Positions 6,949 to 14,943 of a stretch of 64,000 bases of DNA are shown here, piece by piece. The stretch is from a virus. Location: positions 89,104 to 153,103 of the IMG/VR virus record IMGVR_UViG_3300028666_000023. One strand, given 5' to 3'. The translations under genes and the position numbers were made by a program. Under the pieces are notes generated by a model. The model made no database searches, was not told the origin of the DNA, and saw only the letters and a program-made list of their open reading frames with translations. Numbering within the stretch: position 1 is the stretch's first letter; the number at the start of each line of letters is the position of its first letter.

Positions 6949-7115
6949 GTCGATTGCTCCTCGGGTTCGTTGAGTCGGCGCCACTCGCGACCGGCTTCCT
7001 GCAAGAGGGCAGCGAGGTTGGCGCGGAGCTCAGGGAGATCGCGCTCGCAGCCCTTCACGAGCGTGTCGAGCTGGCGGTGCGAGATGCGGATGTCGGTGGC
7101 ATCACCTACGAACAT
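6945..7115 (-). CDS. Unknown 56-aa helical protein
   Basis: Reads MFVGDATDIRISHRQLDTLV, then an amphipathic helix to EEQST. It is 12 nt from a GGAGG. A closer ATG (7122) opens only a six-codon frame in another phase, so the real start may be regulated by that mini-ORF. Confidence 0.55.
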   Translation of the reverse strand: MFVGDATDIRISHRQLDTLVKGCERDLPELRANLAALLQEAGREWRRLNEPEEQST

Positions 7116-7126
7116 GTTCCATGGAT

Positions 7127-7150
7127 GCCTCCTACTGTTCTTATTCCTTG
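7127..7150 (-). promoter_or_regulatory. ATAAG box plus ribosome site
   Basis: Minus strand AAGGAATAAGAACAGTAGGAGGC. The box overlaps the stop of the 139-aa gene at 7141, so the unit restarts right at the gene boundary. Confidence 0.52.
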
Positions 7151-7560
7151 GTGTTGCGCTCCGTCTTTCCTACGCCGCCAGGCTCCTTCCCGGACGCGTC
7201 GGAGGGGCGGGCGGCCGCGAAGTATTGCGTGGTGAGCGCCACGATTTGACGTCCCGTTTCGACGCACGCGGGGCAAGCCGGGTGATTCGATATTAGCTCG
7301 GCATTGCAGTGCTCCACTTGAGCGCCCATGCGATGCACCTCATCGATGATGGCCTCCGCCCGCTCCGCTCTTGCCCGCCACGCCTCGGCGGATGCGAGGG
7401 CTTTCAGATCGGCGAGGAACGGGTCAGCCTCGAAGTCCGCGACGCCTTTGCCGCCAGTTTCGTGACGGCCCACGATGTAGATCATCGGCTTGCCGTGGAC
7501 TCGCGCCATCTCGATCGCTAGTTCCAAGTTTGGAATCAACTCGTCAATACCGGGCTTCAT
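7141..7560 (-). CDS. Unknown 139-aa protein with CPAC
   Basis: Starts MKPGIDELIPNLELAIEMAR. Contains PMIYIVGRHETGGKG, a helical middle and HPACPACVETGRQIVAL near 105. Possibly a small alpha/beta protein with one zinc half-site. Unknown role. Confidence 0.65.
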   Translation of the reverse strand: MKPGIDELIPNLELAIEMARVHGKPMIYIVGRHETGGKGVADFEADPFLADLKALASAEAWRARAERAEAIIDEVHRMGAQVEHCNAELISNHPACPACVETGRQIVALTTQYFAAARPSDASGKEPGGVGKTERNTKE

Positions 7561-7565
7561 CTCCT

Positions 7566-7889
7566 TCACTTGCCTTGCTCCTTCCCCGCGTCGGGCGCGT
7601 CCCGATCGCACGACCCGAGATCGTTCAGTGCGCACTCTGGGCATCGCGGCTCCGCCCCGGGCGCGTCTTGCGCGAGGGCGGTGCGAGCAATCTTGTGCGC
7701 GCCGGGTCCGGTGTCACCGTTCGCTATGCGCTCCAGCGCCGCCCGGAATCGCTCCGCGCGTGCCAGCTGCGCCCGCAGCGCGTCCCGGCATCGCGCGTCC
7801 GTGTGCGTGCACCCTGACGCGAACTTTTCCCAAAGTCGGCCATCGTCGTTCTCCAGCTCCGTCCCGCACCCGTGCTCGCAGAGTGTCAT
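7566..7889 (-). CDS. Unknown 107-aa Cys-rich protein
   Basis: Starts MTLCEHGCGTELENDDGRLW, an N-terminal CxxxC knuckle, followed by an Arg/Ala-rich helix and a second cluster CPECALNDLGSC. Four or more Cys could bind one zinc across the helical linker. Confidence 0.65.
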   Translation of the reverse strand: MTLCEHGCGTELENDDGRLWEKFASGCTHTDARCRDALRAQLARAERFRAALERIANGDTGPGAHKIARTALAQDAPGAEPRCPECALNDLGSCDRDAPDAGKEQGK

Positions 7890-7891
7890 GG

Positions 7892-8038
7892 TCACTCCTT
7901 CGGTTTGGTTGTCTTCGCGGGCCAGCTCGCTGCTCGCTTGCACACCGGGCAGTACTTCGGCGGAGTCGAGCCCATCAGCGGTCGGCCGCATTCTGGGCAG
8001 TGTGTGTATCCCATCTGCGTGTACTCGGTGCTCGTCAT
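7892..8038 (-). CDS. 48-aa zinc ribbon protein
   Basis: MTSTEYTQMGYTHCPECGRP then CPVCKRAAS. A complete minimal zinc ribbon (CPEC, about 15 residues, CPVC). Start overlaps the upstream stop by 4 nt. Function unknown. Confidence 0.68.
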   Translation of the reverse strand: MTSTEYTQMGYTHCPECGRPLMGSTPPKYCPVCKRAASWPAKTTKPKE

Positions 8039-8703
8039 AGTATTTCCTCGACGGGATACGCGCCTCGACCCACCCGCTTCAACTGCTCGCGGATACTCTT
8101 CAGCGCGATGGCCTTGTTCTTCAAGAGGGATTCTTCCACATCCGAAAATGCTCGAACGTCCGCATGTCCGAGGTGCGTGATTCGGACCCAGCAATAGTTG
8201 CCCAAGCCGCTGGTGCCCGCGAAGACGCCCGTCCCTCCCCCGATGCCGGTCTCCACCCGGATGTCCTCCTCCTCGATCTCCGGCCACTCCGGAAGCGGCT
8301 CGTCCCACTTCCGGCCGCAGTACAGACACACCTCCCAGCGAGGACCCTCTGGAGGTCCCTGCCCTAAGCGGATGTAGCTCATGTGCCCGTCGGTACGGCC
8401 GTTGGGGGTCACGCAGGGGGCGTCGTAGAACTTGCCCATGTAGAGCTGGGTGGCCCCGCAGCTGTAGCAGCGCGGGAACTTCCCGGGCTCGCGATCGATG
8501 CGGTCTTCGCACTTGCAGTGCACGCACTTCCCCGAGTGGTCCAGCGCAGCGACGTAGTGCTGAGGGGAGGGCCCGCTGTCTACGTGGGTGGGGTACCCGT
8601 GGGGCAGATGGAGCTCGTGGCCCGCGCTGGGCACGGGGAACTGCGAGGGCAGCGGGAGCTTGAGGGGACTAACGGGTCTTCGGCGCGGCTTTTTGGAGGG
8701 CAT
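8035..8703 (-). CDS. Unknown 222-aa multi-zinc-site protein
   Basis: Start MPSKKPRRRPVSPLKLPLPS is taken from the frame and position; earlier in-frame ATGs fall in the upstream gene. Three Cys pairs (CVHCKCED, CYSCGAT, CLYCGRKWDE) and a Gly-rich VETGIGGGTGVFAG segment. C-terminal helix. No known family. Confidence 0.65.
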   Translation of the reverse strand: MPSKKPRRRPVSPLKLPLPSQFPVPSAGHELHLPHGYPTHVDSGPSPQHYVAALDHSGKCVHCKCEDRIDREPGKFPRCYSCGATQLYMGKFYDAPCVTPNGRTDGHMSYIRLGQGPPEGPRWEVCLYCGRKWDEPLPEWPEIEEEDIRVETGIGGGTGVFAGTSGLGNYCWVRITHLGHADVRAFSDVEESLLKNKAIALKSIREQLKRVGRGAYPVEEIL

Positions 8704-9142
8704 CTTTGATCTCCTGAAGGTGGATGCATTCACGGCATGTCGGTGCGCGCACCTCGGCGTACGCATGCCGGATGCTCTTGCCGCAGAAGGCCTCGTACTC
8801 GTTCTTCTGTCGATGCCAGAAGTGATCGAGGCCAAGGCTGACGTTGAAGACCGGCGTGGTGGAGGGAACCGGCGATTCGGTTTGCGGCATCGTGCTCGGG
8901 AAGTCGCCCTCCACGAGTACGGTCACCTTCACCGGGAAGATCTCGTACTTCTTGGGAGAGACACTGCTGCCGAAGTACAACTTCGCGATGCTGAGCGCTT
9001 CTTCTCTGCTGCGAAGAAGCGAGCCCTTGCTGATGCGTTGTGCCGACAGATGCGATGGGCCCCAACTGCCGCCCATCTCGGTGATGAAGCCGCTGTCCAC
9101 GCGCAGAAGAAACCGCTCCTGGCTCCAGCTCTCTTTGCTCAT
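8669..9142 (-). CDS. Unknown 157-aa protein
   Basis: MSKESWSQERFLLRVDSGFI start. Contains a beta-rich middle (KKYEIFPVKVTVLVEGDFPS) and HAYAEVRAPTCRECIHLQEI near the end with CREC. Overlaps the next gene by 35 nt. Confidence 0.67.
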   Translation of the reverse strand: MSKESWSQERFLLRVDSGFITEMGGSWGPSHLSAQRISKGSLLRSREEALSIAKLYFGSSVSPKKYEIFPVKVTVLVEGDFPSTMPQTESPVPSTTPVFNVSLGLDHFWHRQKNEYEAFCGKSIRHAYAEVRAPTCRECIHLQEIKDALQKAAPKTR

Positions 9143-9379
9143 TTAGTACTCCCGCGGCTCTTCTGGCGTGTACAAGAAGCTGCTGCCCCACGGGATGGAG
9201 GGGTACGCCTGTTTGAAGAGCAGCTGCTTCATGAGGCGCTCGGCCGACTCCTTGCCCTCACGACGCTTGGAGTCCACCTCTTGGACGGCGTCCCAGTGGT
9301 CCTTGCAGAGAGGAATCTGGTCCACGGAGCCGTAGTACTTGCGCGAACACGCGATGCAGGCTTCGTCGTGGATGCTCAT
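9143..9379 (-). CDS. Unknown 78-aa protein with zinc knuckle
   Basis: MSIHDEACIACSRKYYGSVD, with CIAC, then LCKDHWDAV. The C-x2-C ... C-x2-H pattern suggests a treble clef. ATGA junction upstream. Confidence 0.68.
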   Translation of the reverse strand: MSIHDEACIACSRKYYGSVDQIPLCKDHWDAVQEVDSKRREGKESAERLMKQLLFKQAYPSIPWGSSFLYTPEEPREY

Positions 9380-9618
9380 CGGTGGATCAACCAGCTGGGC
9401 GCGGTGCCGCGCGCGTCGATGATGCGAGGTGCGATGCCGAAGACGCGGTGGCACCACTCCACGCCCTTGCCGGCCTGCATCTCGAGCTGCGCGACGGCGT
9501 CCGCCTCTTCACCGAGGAAGGGCAGACCCGCGAGTGGGATGGTCTCGTCGAGCTCGAACAAGATGGTGTCGGCGAGATCTGTTTTGCGAACCGTGACGCT
9601 CAAAACGTGGATGTTCAT
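9376..9618 (-). CDS. Unknown 80-aa protein
   Basis: MNIHVLSVTVRKTDLADTIL start, beta-rich first half and a Trp/Cys-containing core (GVEWCHRVFGIAPRII). Coupled by 4-nt overlaps to both neighbours. No family recognised. Confidence 0.67.
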   Translation of the reverse strand: MNIHVLSVTVRKTDLADTILFELDETIPLAGLPFLGEEADAVAQLEMQAGKGVEWCHRVFGIAPRIIDARGTAPSWLIHR

Positions 9619-10001
9619 GTGACCTCCGGTGGATACCGCGTGCCCCCCGTCTTCTCAGGGTCGCACTCGGCGCATGTACACGTGTTCTTGGGCACGAGCC
9701 CATGGTTGATGCCGCGCGGGTTGTTGCACGGGCACCCATCGGCGATGCGATAGTTCTTGGGCATGATGAAGCGGTCGCAGCCTCGGCAACGCTTCAAGTC
9801 CTTGAGGTGACCCTCGAGGAAGTCCGCCCACTCCTGCGCGTGGTGATTCTGCGCGTAGACGGTGCGCATCTCTTTGATGGCCTCATCTGCGCGGTGAAGG
9901 TGCTCGGCGAGTTGTTCTCCCACCGAGCCAGGACACGGCATGTGGTCTCGGTGGTCATCAGGCGTGCGGAAGTTCTCCCCGCACGTGCATGTGTCGTTCA
10001 T
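9615..10001 (-). CDS. Unknown 128-aa Cys-rich protein
   Basis: MNDTCTCGENFRTPDDHRDH at the N-terminus, a helical middle, then CRGC, CPCNN and CTCAEC clusters. At least nine cysteines. Probably a multi-zinc protein. The start overlaps the upstream stop. Confidence 0.67.
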   Translation of the reverse strand: MNDTCTCGENFRTPDDHRDHMPCPGSVGEQLAEHLHRADEAIKEMRTVYAQNHHAQEWADFLEGHLKDLKRCRGCDRFIMPKNYRIADGCPCNNPRGINHGLVPKNTCTCAECDPEKTGGTRYPPEVT

Positions 10002-10759
10002 GTCTTTTTCCTCAGGAGGTTGCGAAGCCCGTCACGTAGCGGCAGGTAATCGCGATCGTCGAGGTACGCCGAAGCTTCACCGATGCATGCCTCGACGGCC
10101 TCGTCCCATTCCTTGTCTTTGATTTCCTTCGTCTGAATGCGCTCGCCCGTGCAGCCGTTACAAGCGCACACGCAGCTGTCGTCGTTGGTGCAACCGAACG
10201 ACCAAACTTCGCAGTGCGCCACCGGGGCAGCGCCCTCGATCGCCTTGATGGTCTCTTCACCGAGTGGCTTGCGCTCCGGGCAGCCCTTGAAGTGACGGCG
10301 AGGGTCCTTGGCCTGGATGTGCGGACATGTGCAGGTGCTCGACTTGAAGGCTTCGATCTTGGCGAGCGCCGCTTTGGCCGCATCATCGGGATGCTGCGGC
10401 GCGGTCTGGCCGCAGGAGATTTCGGTGAGCGCCACTTCCGCTACACCGATGGTGCGCCCATCGATGAAGGCTTGTACTTCCTTGCCCTGCTCGAAGGCAT
10501 TGCCCTCAATCTCACCGAGCGTCTTGCCGGGGCTCTTGCCCGTGCCGTTGCAGAGCGTGCAGGGCTCGTCGGTGTACTCCTTGGGCGGGAGCTTCTCGTT
10601 GAGGCGCGCGTAGACCTCGGGCGCCGCATCCTTGAGGGCCTCGAGCTTGTCGAAGGCCTCCACGAGTGGCCAGTTGCCCGAAGTGCCTGACCACCCACCC
10701 TGCTCGTACACGAGCCGAGCTGCGGGGATGAGCGCGTCGATGATGTTCTTGTCGTTCAT
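9998..10759 (-). CDS. Unknown 253-aa protein with DnaJ-like knuckle
   Basis: ATG at 10759 follows AGGAG by 5 bases. Helical N-terminus (MNDKNIIDALIPAARLVYEQ), CTLCNGTGKSPG around 67-78 (one CxxCxGxG unit), then CTCPH and a cluster CVCACNGC. The single knuckle links it loosely to the mini-protein array at 1-3 kb. Confidence 0.68.
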   Translation of the reverse strand: MNDKNIIDALIPAARLVYEQGGWSGTSGNWPLVEAFDKLEALKDAAPEVYARLNEKLPPKEYTDEPCTLCNGTGKSPGKTLGEIEGNAFEQGKEVQAFIDGRTIGVAEVALTEISCGQTAPQHPDDAAKAALAKIEAFKSSTCTCPHIQAKDPRRHFKGCPERKPLGEETIKAIEGAAPVAHCEVWSFGCTNDDSCVCACNGCTGERIQTKEIKDKEWDEAVEACIGEASAYLDDRDYLPLRDGLRNLLRKKT

Positions 10760-10761
10760 GT

Positions 10762-11029
10762 TCAACTCCTGATGGTCTCGGTGAGCGTCGGAAGGACGGG
10801 GCGCTCGCGCGTCCCGTAGATCATGCGCAGCTTCACCTGCGTGCCGAAGGGATGCGCTTTAGAGGGGAGCATGAGGCCGGCGAGGATGACCTTCACCAGG
10901 TACGAGTCCCCGTACTTGTCCCTCAGTCGCCTGACTTCAGTCGCGAAGCCGACGATCTCCTTTGCTTGCTTGCTTGCGCATCGTTCGCAGAGAGACCGGG
11001 CTCTTTTTCTTTTTCGTCTTCATGCTCAT
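10762..11029 (-). pseudogene. Zinc-knuckle gene split by a frameshift
   Basis: ATG at 11029 (ATGA overlap with upstream gene) opens MSMKTKKKK and would stop after 30 codons at 10937. The +1 frame, entered in the AAAAAG-AAAAAG run, reads RARSLCERCASKQAKEIVGF and continues to a stop at 10762 that abuts the next gene. The joined product would be about 88 aa with CERC. This is either programmed +1 (or -2) slippage or a one-base indel in the A-run, natural or from sequencing. Confidence 0.55.
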
Positions 11030-11355
11030 CTCCGTTTGGGCCTGAGGTTGTAGCCATGCTTCTCGGCGAGCGACTTGAGCATCGCAACCTCGGTGTCGCG
11101 GTACCCGAGATGCAAGCCGCTGATGGGCGTGCCCATGTTGCCTCCAATGAGGACGGGCACGAGTTGATCTGCGTGGTGCGTCTCGATGACGTGCGCCGCA
11201 TTCACGTGGTTGAGCGCGGGCACTTCGATCATCGTCTTCGTGCCGAGCAGCATGGGCTGCGCGCATGCCTTTGCGAGGTTCTCGCCGAACGCGGGGTCTC
11301 TCATGATGGCCGAGAGCGCGTCGTTGAGAACTACTACCGTTGTGTTGTACCCCAT
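11026..11355 (-). CDS. Unknown 109-aa protein
   Basis: MGYNTTVVVLNDALSAIMRD start, alpha/beta character (QLVPVLIGGNMGTPISGLHL). Basic C-terminus KPKRR-like. ATGA junction with the downstream frameshifted gene. Function not recognised. Confidence 0.67.
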   Translation of the reverse strand: MGYNTTVVVLNDALSAIMRDPAFGENLAKACAQPMLLGTKTMIEVPALNHVNAAHVIETHHADQLVPVLIGGNMGTPISGLHLGYRDTEVAMLKSLAEKHGYNLRPKRR

Positions 11356-11835
11356 CTATTTCTTGTCCTTGTCACCGAGGAGCTTGTCGAGATCTTCTTG
11401 TGCACGCTCTTGACCGCGCTCGTGTGCGAGGTCGAGCAGCGCACCCTTGTACGCATCCTCGTAGCGCGCGTTCACCGCCTTCTTGAGCGCCTCAGGCAGC
11501 TTCTTGTCGAGGTTCTTCTCCTCCGCTTTGAGGTAGCGCTCCATGAGGACCTGCGCGCGCTTCTGAGCGGTCGCCTCGACCAGCTTGGCGATCGGCGAGT
11601 TCCACTTCACCTCCACGCGACTGAAGGCTTCGTCGATGCCCACCGCACGATCGATCGCGGAGTTCAGGAGTCGCTCGAGGCGACTGTGGACATACGAATG
11701 GATGCGGTGGTCGTCGCCGAGGTGCGCTGCAACCCATTCATGCGCCGCGGCGAGCAGAGCTCGACGGACACGCGCGGGTAGAACTTCTTCGTCCGGCTTG
11801 GCCGGCTTCTCTTTCTTTTCTTCGAACAGTCCCAT
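11356..11835 (-). CDS. Unknown 159-aa charged helical protein
   Basis: MGLFEEKKEKPAKPDEEVLP start, then almost entirely helical and Lys/Glu/Ala-rich, ending LDKLLGDKDKK. Low cysteine. Could be a scaffold-like or coiled-coil protein. No family recognised. Confidence 0.67.
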   Translation of the reverse strand: MGLFEEKKEKPAKPDEEVLPARVRRALLAAAHEWVAAHLGDDHRIHSYVHSRLERLLNSAIDRAVGIDEAFSRVEVKWNSPIAKLVEATAQKRAQVLMERYLKAEEKNLDKKLPEALKKAVNARYEDAYKGALLDLAHERGQERAQEDLDKLLGDKDKK

Positions 11836-11842
11836 GTGGACC

Positions 11843-12226
11843 TCACGGAATCGTAGGTTTCTGTTTGTGCTTCTTCGCACGCGGCGCTTCTGGAAGCGCG
11901 CGGTTCAACGTGTCTTGGTAGCGGCGGTTACGACGCGCCTGCTCTTGTAGTCGGTCCACGTCGAGGTAGACCTCGGGCGTGGTGGAGAGCGATCGCATGC
12001 GTCCCTCTTTGGGCTTCCAGTCCGGCGTGACCTTCAGCACGGGTAGATCGCTCTTGGGTGCGCGCGTCTCGAAGAACTCGGGGTGCATGAGCTCAACGAC
12101 GATGCGATGGCAGCACGTGCCCACCCAGATCTTGAGGCCATCGGGCAAGGTGAGACGAAAGACGGCAGCGCGCTTGATGCCACACGCCCAGCATGTGCTG
12201 TCGTCCTTCTCGTCCTTAGTCGGCAT
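11843..12226 (-). CDS. Unknown 127-aa protein with CWAC
   Basis: Starts MPTKDEKDDSTCWACGIKRA, then beta strands (VFRLTLPDGLKIWVG) and TCCHRIVVELM, giving a plausible zinc ribbon. The tail is basic (ARRNRRYQDTLNRALPE). Confidence 0.67.
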   Translation of the reverse strand: MPTKDEKDDSTCWACGIKRAAVFRLTLPDGLKIWVGTCCHRIVVELMHPEFFETRAPKSDLPVLKVTPDWKPKEGRMRSLSTTPEVYLDVDRLQEQARRNRRYQDTLNRALPEAPRAKKHKQKPTIP

Positions 12227-12677
12227 CGAACTTCTCTGGGGGGATCTCTGCCCAATCGCAGCCGCACGTGTAGCACTGGTAGTGCATGTGCACGCAGTCG
12301 AGATCTCCGTTTGCGGTGCATTGCGAGTCGGACTGGCGGAAGTGGGCGGAGTCCAAATCCAAGGTGTGCGGGCCGACGTGACGCCCTCGGAAACGGATGT
12401 CGTGATCACTGTGGCAACGAGGGCATTCATCCTGCGGGTTGTAGAGCCAACCCTTTTCTTCTTCGGGTTCTACCGTCGCCGGTGCTCCGGGCGAGCTGCC
12501 CGAGCGATACGGATGACCAGAGACGGGCTCCTCGGTGTCCGCATCCTCCTCTTCGAACTCTTCTTGGGCTGCTTTGCGCCCGTCCCTGAAGCCGAGCCAT
12601 CGAGAGAGTATGACGCCGGGCAGAGCGGCTACAATTCCCGCCGCCAGCTCCATCAGCTCGAACTCGAAGTTGATCAT
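12216..12677 (-). CDS. Unknown 153-aa protein, hydrophobic N-terminus and zinc ribbon
   Basis: Starts MINFEFELMELAAGIVAALP. Residues 10-24 are hydrophobic and could form a short membrane anchor. An acidic linker leads to CPRCHSDHDIRF and a second CYTCGCDW. Role unknown. Confidence 0.65.
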   Translation of the reverse strand: MINFEFELMELAAGIVAALPGVILSRWLGFRDGRKAAQEEFEEEDADTEEPVSGHPYRSGSSPGAPATVEPEEEKGWLYNPQDECPRCHSDHDIRFRGRHVGPHTLDLDSAHFRQSDSQCTANGDLDCVHMHYQCYTCGCDWAEIPPEKFDAD

Positions 12678-13045
12678 GCGTCTCTCCGATGTGCCGTTCG
12701 CAGGAAGCGGATGAACCTGTTCTTGTCGTCGAACTCGGCACTGATGAAGCCCGCCTTGTTGGTCTCGGGGTCGAGGCCCACGAGCCCATTGAGAAGACCG
12801 AGCAGACCGAGCTCGCTCCAATCGGTGCCGCGCGGCGCCGAGTCTTCAACGTAGACGGTCTGGATGCGCTCGTGCTTCGCCGTTGCCACCGAACACTTGA
12901 TGCGCTCTTCGATCAACTTGCCGATGTCCTCTTTGATGTCGATGTGCTCGTTGCAGAGCATGTTGAGCCGCGCGATGAGCTCGTCGGCCAACTCCTCATC
13001 TTGCACGGCGGGCACGGTTCGGCGCACTCGGTTGTTCTTTCCCAT
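12674..13045 (-). CDS. Unknown 123-aa protein
   Basis: Starts MGKNNRVRRTVPAVQDEELA, helical (ADELIARLNMLCNEHIDIKE), with a Leu/Gly-rich segment and a basic end. It lies in a 50-nt overlap with its upstream neighbour. Confidence 0.63.
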   Translation of the reverse strand: MGKNNRVRRTVPAVQDEELADELIARLNMLCNEHIDIKEDIGKLIEERIKCSVATAKHERIQTVYVEDSAPRGTDWSELGLLGLLNGLVGLDPETNKAGFISAEFDDKNRFIRFLRTAHRRDA

Positions 13046-13445
13046 TGTCTTCCTCCTCACGGAACCAGTTGTAGTGATCGAGCCACCGATGATGTCGCTC
13101 CATGTCGCCCTTCTTACTGGGCTCGACGATGCCCACCATTGCAAGGCCAAGGCGCGTGCCCGGTAGGCGGATGCGCTCTTGGAAGTCGTTGGCGACGGCA
13201 ACGCGTGCCATCTCCCACGTAGGCACGGAGGACAGGCGCATCAACGTCCACGCTGCATTGCATTCGCGGCAGATGGGCTCCTTCGTCTCGACGTCCATCG
13301 GACACTGCACCACCAGAGTGGATTGAAGCGGTTGCACCGTCTCGTTGCGAATCTTGCCTTGCTGCGCAAGCCGCATGCACTTGGGGCAGGGCGGAAGAAT
13401 CTCTTCTTCCAGTTGTTCTTTCACACGTTTTTCCAGGGAAGGCAT
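12996..13445 (-). CDS. Unknown 149-aa protein with two CxxC pairs
   Basis: MPSLEKRVKEQLEEEILPPC start behind TGGAGG and an ATAAG box. CPKC at 20-23 and CREC at about 59-62 form a likely zinc site, with WTLMRLSSVPTWEMARVAVA after it. First gene of a unit that follows a terminator. Confidence 0.68.
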   Translation of the reverse strand: MPSLEKRVKEQLEEEILPPCPKCMRLAQQGKIRNETVQPLQSTLVVQCPMDVETKEPICRECNAAWTLMRLSSVPTWEMARVAVANDFQERIRLPGTRLGLAMVGIVEPSKKGDMERHHRWLDHYNWFREEEDNGKEQPSAPNRARRAR

Positions 13446-13452
13446 GTATTAC

Positions 13453-13474
13453 TTCCTCCAGATTCCTTATTCCT
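13453..13474 (-). promoter_or_regulatory. ATAAG box plus ribosome site after a terminator
   Basis: Minus strand GAGGAATAAGGAATCTGGAGG, 8 bases before ATG at 13445. The terminator at 13491-13518 ends in TTTTAGCTACC just upstream. Confidence 0.55.
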
Positions 13475-13490
13475 CGCTCGAGTGGGTAGC

Positions 13491-13518
13491 TAAAAGAAAG
13501 GGCGCCGAAGCGCCCTCC
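13491..13518 (-). terminator. Intrinsic terminator
   Basis: Minus strand AGGGCGC-TTCG-GCGCCCT followed by TTCTTTTAGC. Located 2 bases after the stop of the 147-aa gene. Confidence 0.8.
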
Positions 13519-13519
13519 C

Positions 13520-13963
13520 TCACCCCACCCAAGTACGGGCGGCCGCCTCGTCGATTAGGCGAACAAAACGAGCCTGCCCATTCCCCTCAGTGGAAACGGT
13601 CAGAAAGCCCACCTCTCCCTGAAGACGGATGAGGAGTAGACGAAACGTGGTGGACTTCATCTGCAGCTCATCGGCCAGCGATGTGGTCAACTTTCCAATG
13701 GAGGGCTGCGCGCATGCGAGAAGAATCCGTACCAGGGCTTTTGCTTTTTTCTGGTACGTCCCTTCTCCAATGCGACGGTTGATGACTCGCTCACGCTTTG
13801 TGGTGTCGCTCGGTTGGCTCTGTGCCGCGGTGTACACACGCTCTAGGAGTAATCTCTCCAACAGAGCGATCACGCGCTCTTGTTGGGAAGACAACGTGTC
13901 GAGGCGTTGTAGTACCTCATCGCCAAAGGCGAAGAGGCTACCCTCACTCTTGGATTTGGGCAT
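13520..13963 (-). CDS. Putative winged-helix DNA-binding protein (147 aa)
   Basis: MPKSKSEGSLFAFGDEVLQR start at a TGATG junction with the ParB-like gene. Residues 15-45 form a predicted coiled coil. The C-terminal 80 residues (KALVRILLACAQPSIGKLTT, SLADELQMKSTTFRLLLIRL) look like a winged helix-turn-helix with a final beta wing. Likely acts with the upstream gene. The domain assignment is by pattern only. Confidence 0.6.
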   Translation of the reverse strand: MPKSKSEGSLFAFGDEVLQRLDTLSSQQERVIALLERLLLERVYTAAQSQPSDTTKRERVINRRIGEGTYQKKAKALVRILLACAQPSIGKLTTSLADELQMKSTTFRLLLIRLQGEVGFLTVSTEGNGQARFVRLIDEAAARTWVG

Positions 13964-14868
13964 CAGCTCACCCACGGAGGGTCGGGGAAGTAGATACGGC
14001 TAGTGCCGAGATCTTCGCGCAGCCGTGGGAGCATCACCTTCTTCATGCGCGTGTATGCTGGTGAGCGGGAATGGTCGCTGAGGTTTCGCGAGACCAACCA
14101 GTCTAGGTACGCGCCGTTGCTGGAAAGGGTCGAGAGAGCGCGGCCGAATTGCTGCTTGGTGAGCTCCGTCGTGCGCTCCGTATACGTATCCAGAACCATG
14201 TTCCGATAGAGCCACATGCACATGGTGAGGTTCAGGCCCGCCCAAAGCCTCGCGTACTCCGGATCGCGACCCCAGGCCGCGTGCGCCAGCCGCAAGAAGT
14301 CGATAAGGTCTTTGGCGGAGGCAGCTTGCAGTTGTGCAGCCACATGAACGGAGGCACTTCCACCCGAGACGGGGGTCTCAGCTGAAGATGCCATCCAATT
14401 ACGGAGGAGCTTACTCATGCTGATGATGGGAGAGCTTCCGTTTCGGCGAATGTGGTCGTAACCCACAAAGGGACAGTGTCGCCTAATCTCCAGCAGTACC
14501 GGCAGCGTGAGCTCCAGCGCCCTGAGCTTGTCGTCGGGTCGGATGTTCACGAGGTGCTGGTTCACCCGGAAGAATTCTTCGCCGATCTCCCCCATTGAGC
14601 TGAAGTGGACGAAGCGGACGTCTGCTCTGATCGGGGGTGATCCCGCCATCGACCAAGCCTCGAGACGGTGCTGCGCGTCCACGAGGTAAAGCACATCGTT
14701 GAGGACGCCGATGTGAATTATCCCCGGGAACTCGAGCTCGGAACGGATTTGGTCGGAAACTTCTCGCACCTTTGCGTTGTTGGTGAAGGGGCGTTGGATG
14801 GGCGGCTTCAACCAGTTGCCCACAACATCGGGGGTGAGGAGGACTTTCCTCAGCTCAGTTTTGTGCAT
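13963..14868 (-). CDS. DGQHR-domain (ParB/DndB-like) protein, 301 aa
   Basis: Contains LYLVDAQHRLEAW at 61-73, a variant of the DGQHR core shared by ParB-type nuclease and DndB-like domains, followed by a conserved VNQHLVNIRPDDKLRALE stretch typical of that family (Phe/Asn then Pro-Asp). The canonical Gly is replaced by Ala. The C-terminal 170 residues are helical. It forms a two-gene unit with the small winged-helix-type gene. Role could be DNA binding or nuclease; I cannot say which. Confidence 0.62.
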   Translation of the reverse strand: MHKTELRKVLLTPDVVGNWLKPPIQRPFTNNAKVREVSDQIRSELEFPGIIHIGVLNDVLYLVDAQHRLEAWSMAGSPPIRADVRFVHFSSMGEIGEEFFRVNQHLVNIRPDDKLRALELTLPVLLEIRRHCPFVGYDHIRRNGSSPIISMSKLLRNWMASSAETPVSGGSASVHVAAQLQAASAKDLIDFLRLAHAAWGRDPEYARLWAGLNLTMCMWLYRNMVLDTYTERTTELTKQQFGRALSTLSSNGAYLDWLVSRNLSDHSRSPAYTRMKKVMLPRLREDLGTSRIYFPDPPWVS

Positions 14869-14943
14869 GATGAATAGACTCTCGCTTGAGTAACTGCTAT
14901 CGGAATCCGAAACTCTTATTACGACGCGTTGTAGTTTTTTAGA
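14869..14943 (-). promoter_or_regulatory. Short intergenic region with degenerate ATAAG box
   Basis: Minus strand CGTAATAAGAG at 14912-14922 resembles the recurrent box but lacks an adjacent GGAGG and is about 45 nt from the ATG at 14868. A T-rich run (minus AAAAAACTACAACG) lies upstream. Promoter role is a guess. Confidence 0.3.
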
